Positions 63,362-64,000 of a stretch of 64,000 bases of DNA are shown here, in pieces (the first letter of the stretch is position 1; each line of letters begins with the position of its first letter). The position numbers and the translations under genes were made by a program. Where the stretch lies: NCBI RefSeq assembly GCF_050948175.1, contig NW_027490123.1, positions 1,488,001 through 1,552,000 of the forward strand. The letters run 5' to 3'. The stretch comes from Xylocopa sonorina (lineage: Eukaryota > Arthropoda > Insecta > Hymenoptera > Apidae). Below the pieces are notes generated by a model. That model had not been told where the DNA came from and ran no database searches. It was given only the letters and a program-made list of their open reading frames with translations.

Positions 63362-64000
63362 TTTTGGTCGTCCGAGCCTGATTCAAAATCCTGTGGACTG
63401 CGAGTTATTTAAACGAACAGTTAAAATCAGTGATGTGAGTGCCCGAACTACAGTGTCATTCAATCAACATTCAGCGACCGAAGAATCAAGCCAGTGATCA
63501 AGCCAACGCTCCAGGACAAATTGAGATCCTCAGCAGCAGCAAGCCAGCAGGGATCCAGACATCATGGCAGATCTCAACATATCTGACATCTTCACATCGA
63601 AACAGTAGACTCGAATTGACGTTTATTCGTCAATTCCTTCCTTATCCATATTCCACGATATCAACTCAATCTCTCAAACAAGCTCAGTCCATTTGTCCTA
63701 GAATTATTCTTAGTTCCCTGCGGCGTAAACGCGGTACCATGTTCGGTCAAATCACTGTCTTCATGCGACTTCTTAACACATGTGAAACATCAGAACAACC
63801 GAGTATACGTTTACTAAAAACCCACCTATACGCGTTAACTGAAACATGGAAGCGATTCGATGTCATCTAATTTGACCTCGAAGAATTAGAAAAAACAGAA
63901 ACGTCACACCGCTACAAAATTCAAAACGACTACTTCTCTATCATAACTCGCGCCGAATCTCTAATCGAGAGAAGTGTTCCGAATGTCACGAGGAGAAACA
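63362..64000 (+). pseudogene. BEL/Pao leader and gag start (runs off window)
   Basis: After the LTR comes a leader of about 200 bp, then ATG at 63564 (MADLNISDIFTSKQ, stop). The gag-like frame that continues is the neighbouring one: LRRKRGTMFGQITVFMRLL, then KTHLYALTETWKRFDVI, a TAA at 63868-63870, and on in frame with FDLEELEKTETSHRYKIQND and IITRAESLIERS. This pattern fits the N-terminal DUF1759-type region of BEL/Pao gag. One frameshift and one stop are therefore present within the first 300 bp of gag. The rest of the element lies outside the window. Confidence 0.75.

Overview
This is a eukaryotic, insect-like and most probably hymenopteran window. It is built almost entirely of repeats and looks pericentromeric, subtelomeric or rDNA-edge heterochromatin. 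Support for that: a roughly 174-bp tandem satellite, short arrays of the insect telomeric repeat TTAGG/CCTAA, a degenerate ribosomal-RNA unit (ITS1 - 5.8S - ITS2 - 5' part of 28S) close to insect sequences, R1-clade-like non-LTR retrotransposons, and BEL/Pao LTR retrotransposons. No intact host protein-coding gene is certain. The only low-repeat tract (about 49.2-53.9 kb) holds a few short coding-like segments.

Layout. 1-1.9 kb is unassigned. 1.9-14.2 kb is satellite: forward to about 11.47 kb, then inverted, with higher-order repeats of 870 bp (5 monomers) and 1390 bp (8 monomers). 14.2-18.1 kb holds a minus-strand gag fragment and a 5'-truncated R1-like element (family A, copy A2). 18.3-24 kb is a nearly full-length element of a second family (B1). 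24.2-28.3 kb is a purine-rich R1-like element (C) preceded by two clusters of promoter-like tandem motifs and flanked by TTAGG arrays. 28.3-37.26 kb is a long purine-rich element (D) with two gag-like zinc-knuckle modules, an almost intact reverse transcriptase, and a 5'-truncated family A insertion with a perfect 14-bp target-site duplication. 37.3-43.1 kb is a near-complete but broken family A element (A1). 43.1-47.1 kb is the rDNA remnant, without 18S. 47.2-48.4 kb is diverged satellite, and 48.4-49.2 kb is a possible LTR. 49.2-53.9 kb is AT-rich and mostly unique. 53.9-56.2 kb is diverged satellite that again switches orientation. 56.2-62.46 kb is a minus-strand BEL/Pao element split by a 3'-truncated copy of family B (B2). 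62.46-62.66 kb is satellite. 62.66 kb to the end is the 5' LTR and gag of another BEL/Pao element on the plus strand.

The retroelement genes would have worked as gag/ORF1 (RNA binding), apurinic-like endonuclease (target nicking) and reverse transcriptase (target-primed cDNA synthesis). In the BEL/Pao elements they are gag, RT, RNase H and integrase. Nearly every copy carries stops, frameshifts, deletions or homopolymer expansions. The exceptions worth attention are the 609-codon RT frame of D, the intact endonuclease of B2, and ORF1 of family B, which stays open over most of its length in two copies. Insertions lie inside insertions, and satellite blocks change orientation. The layout therefore records repeated transposition and rearrangement. 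All assignments rest on reading motifs by eye; no search was run.
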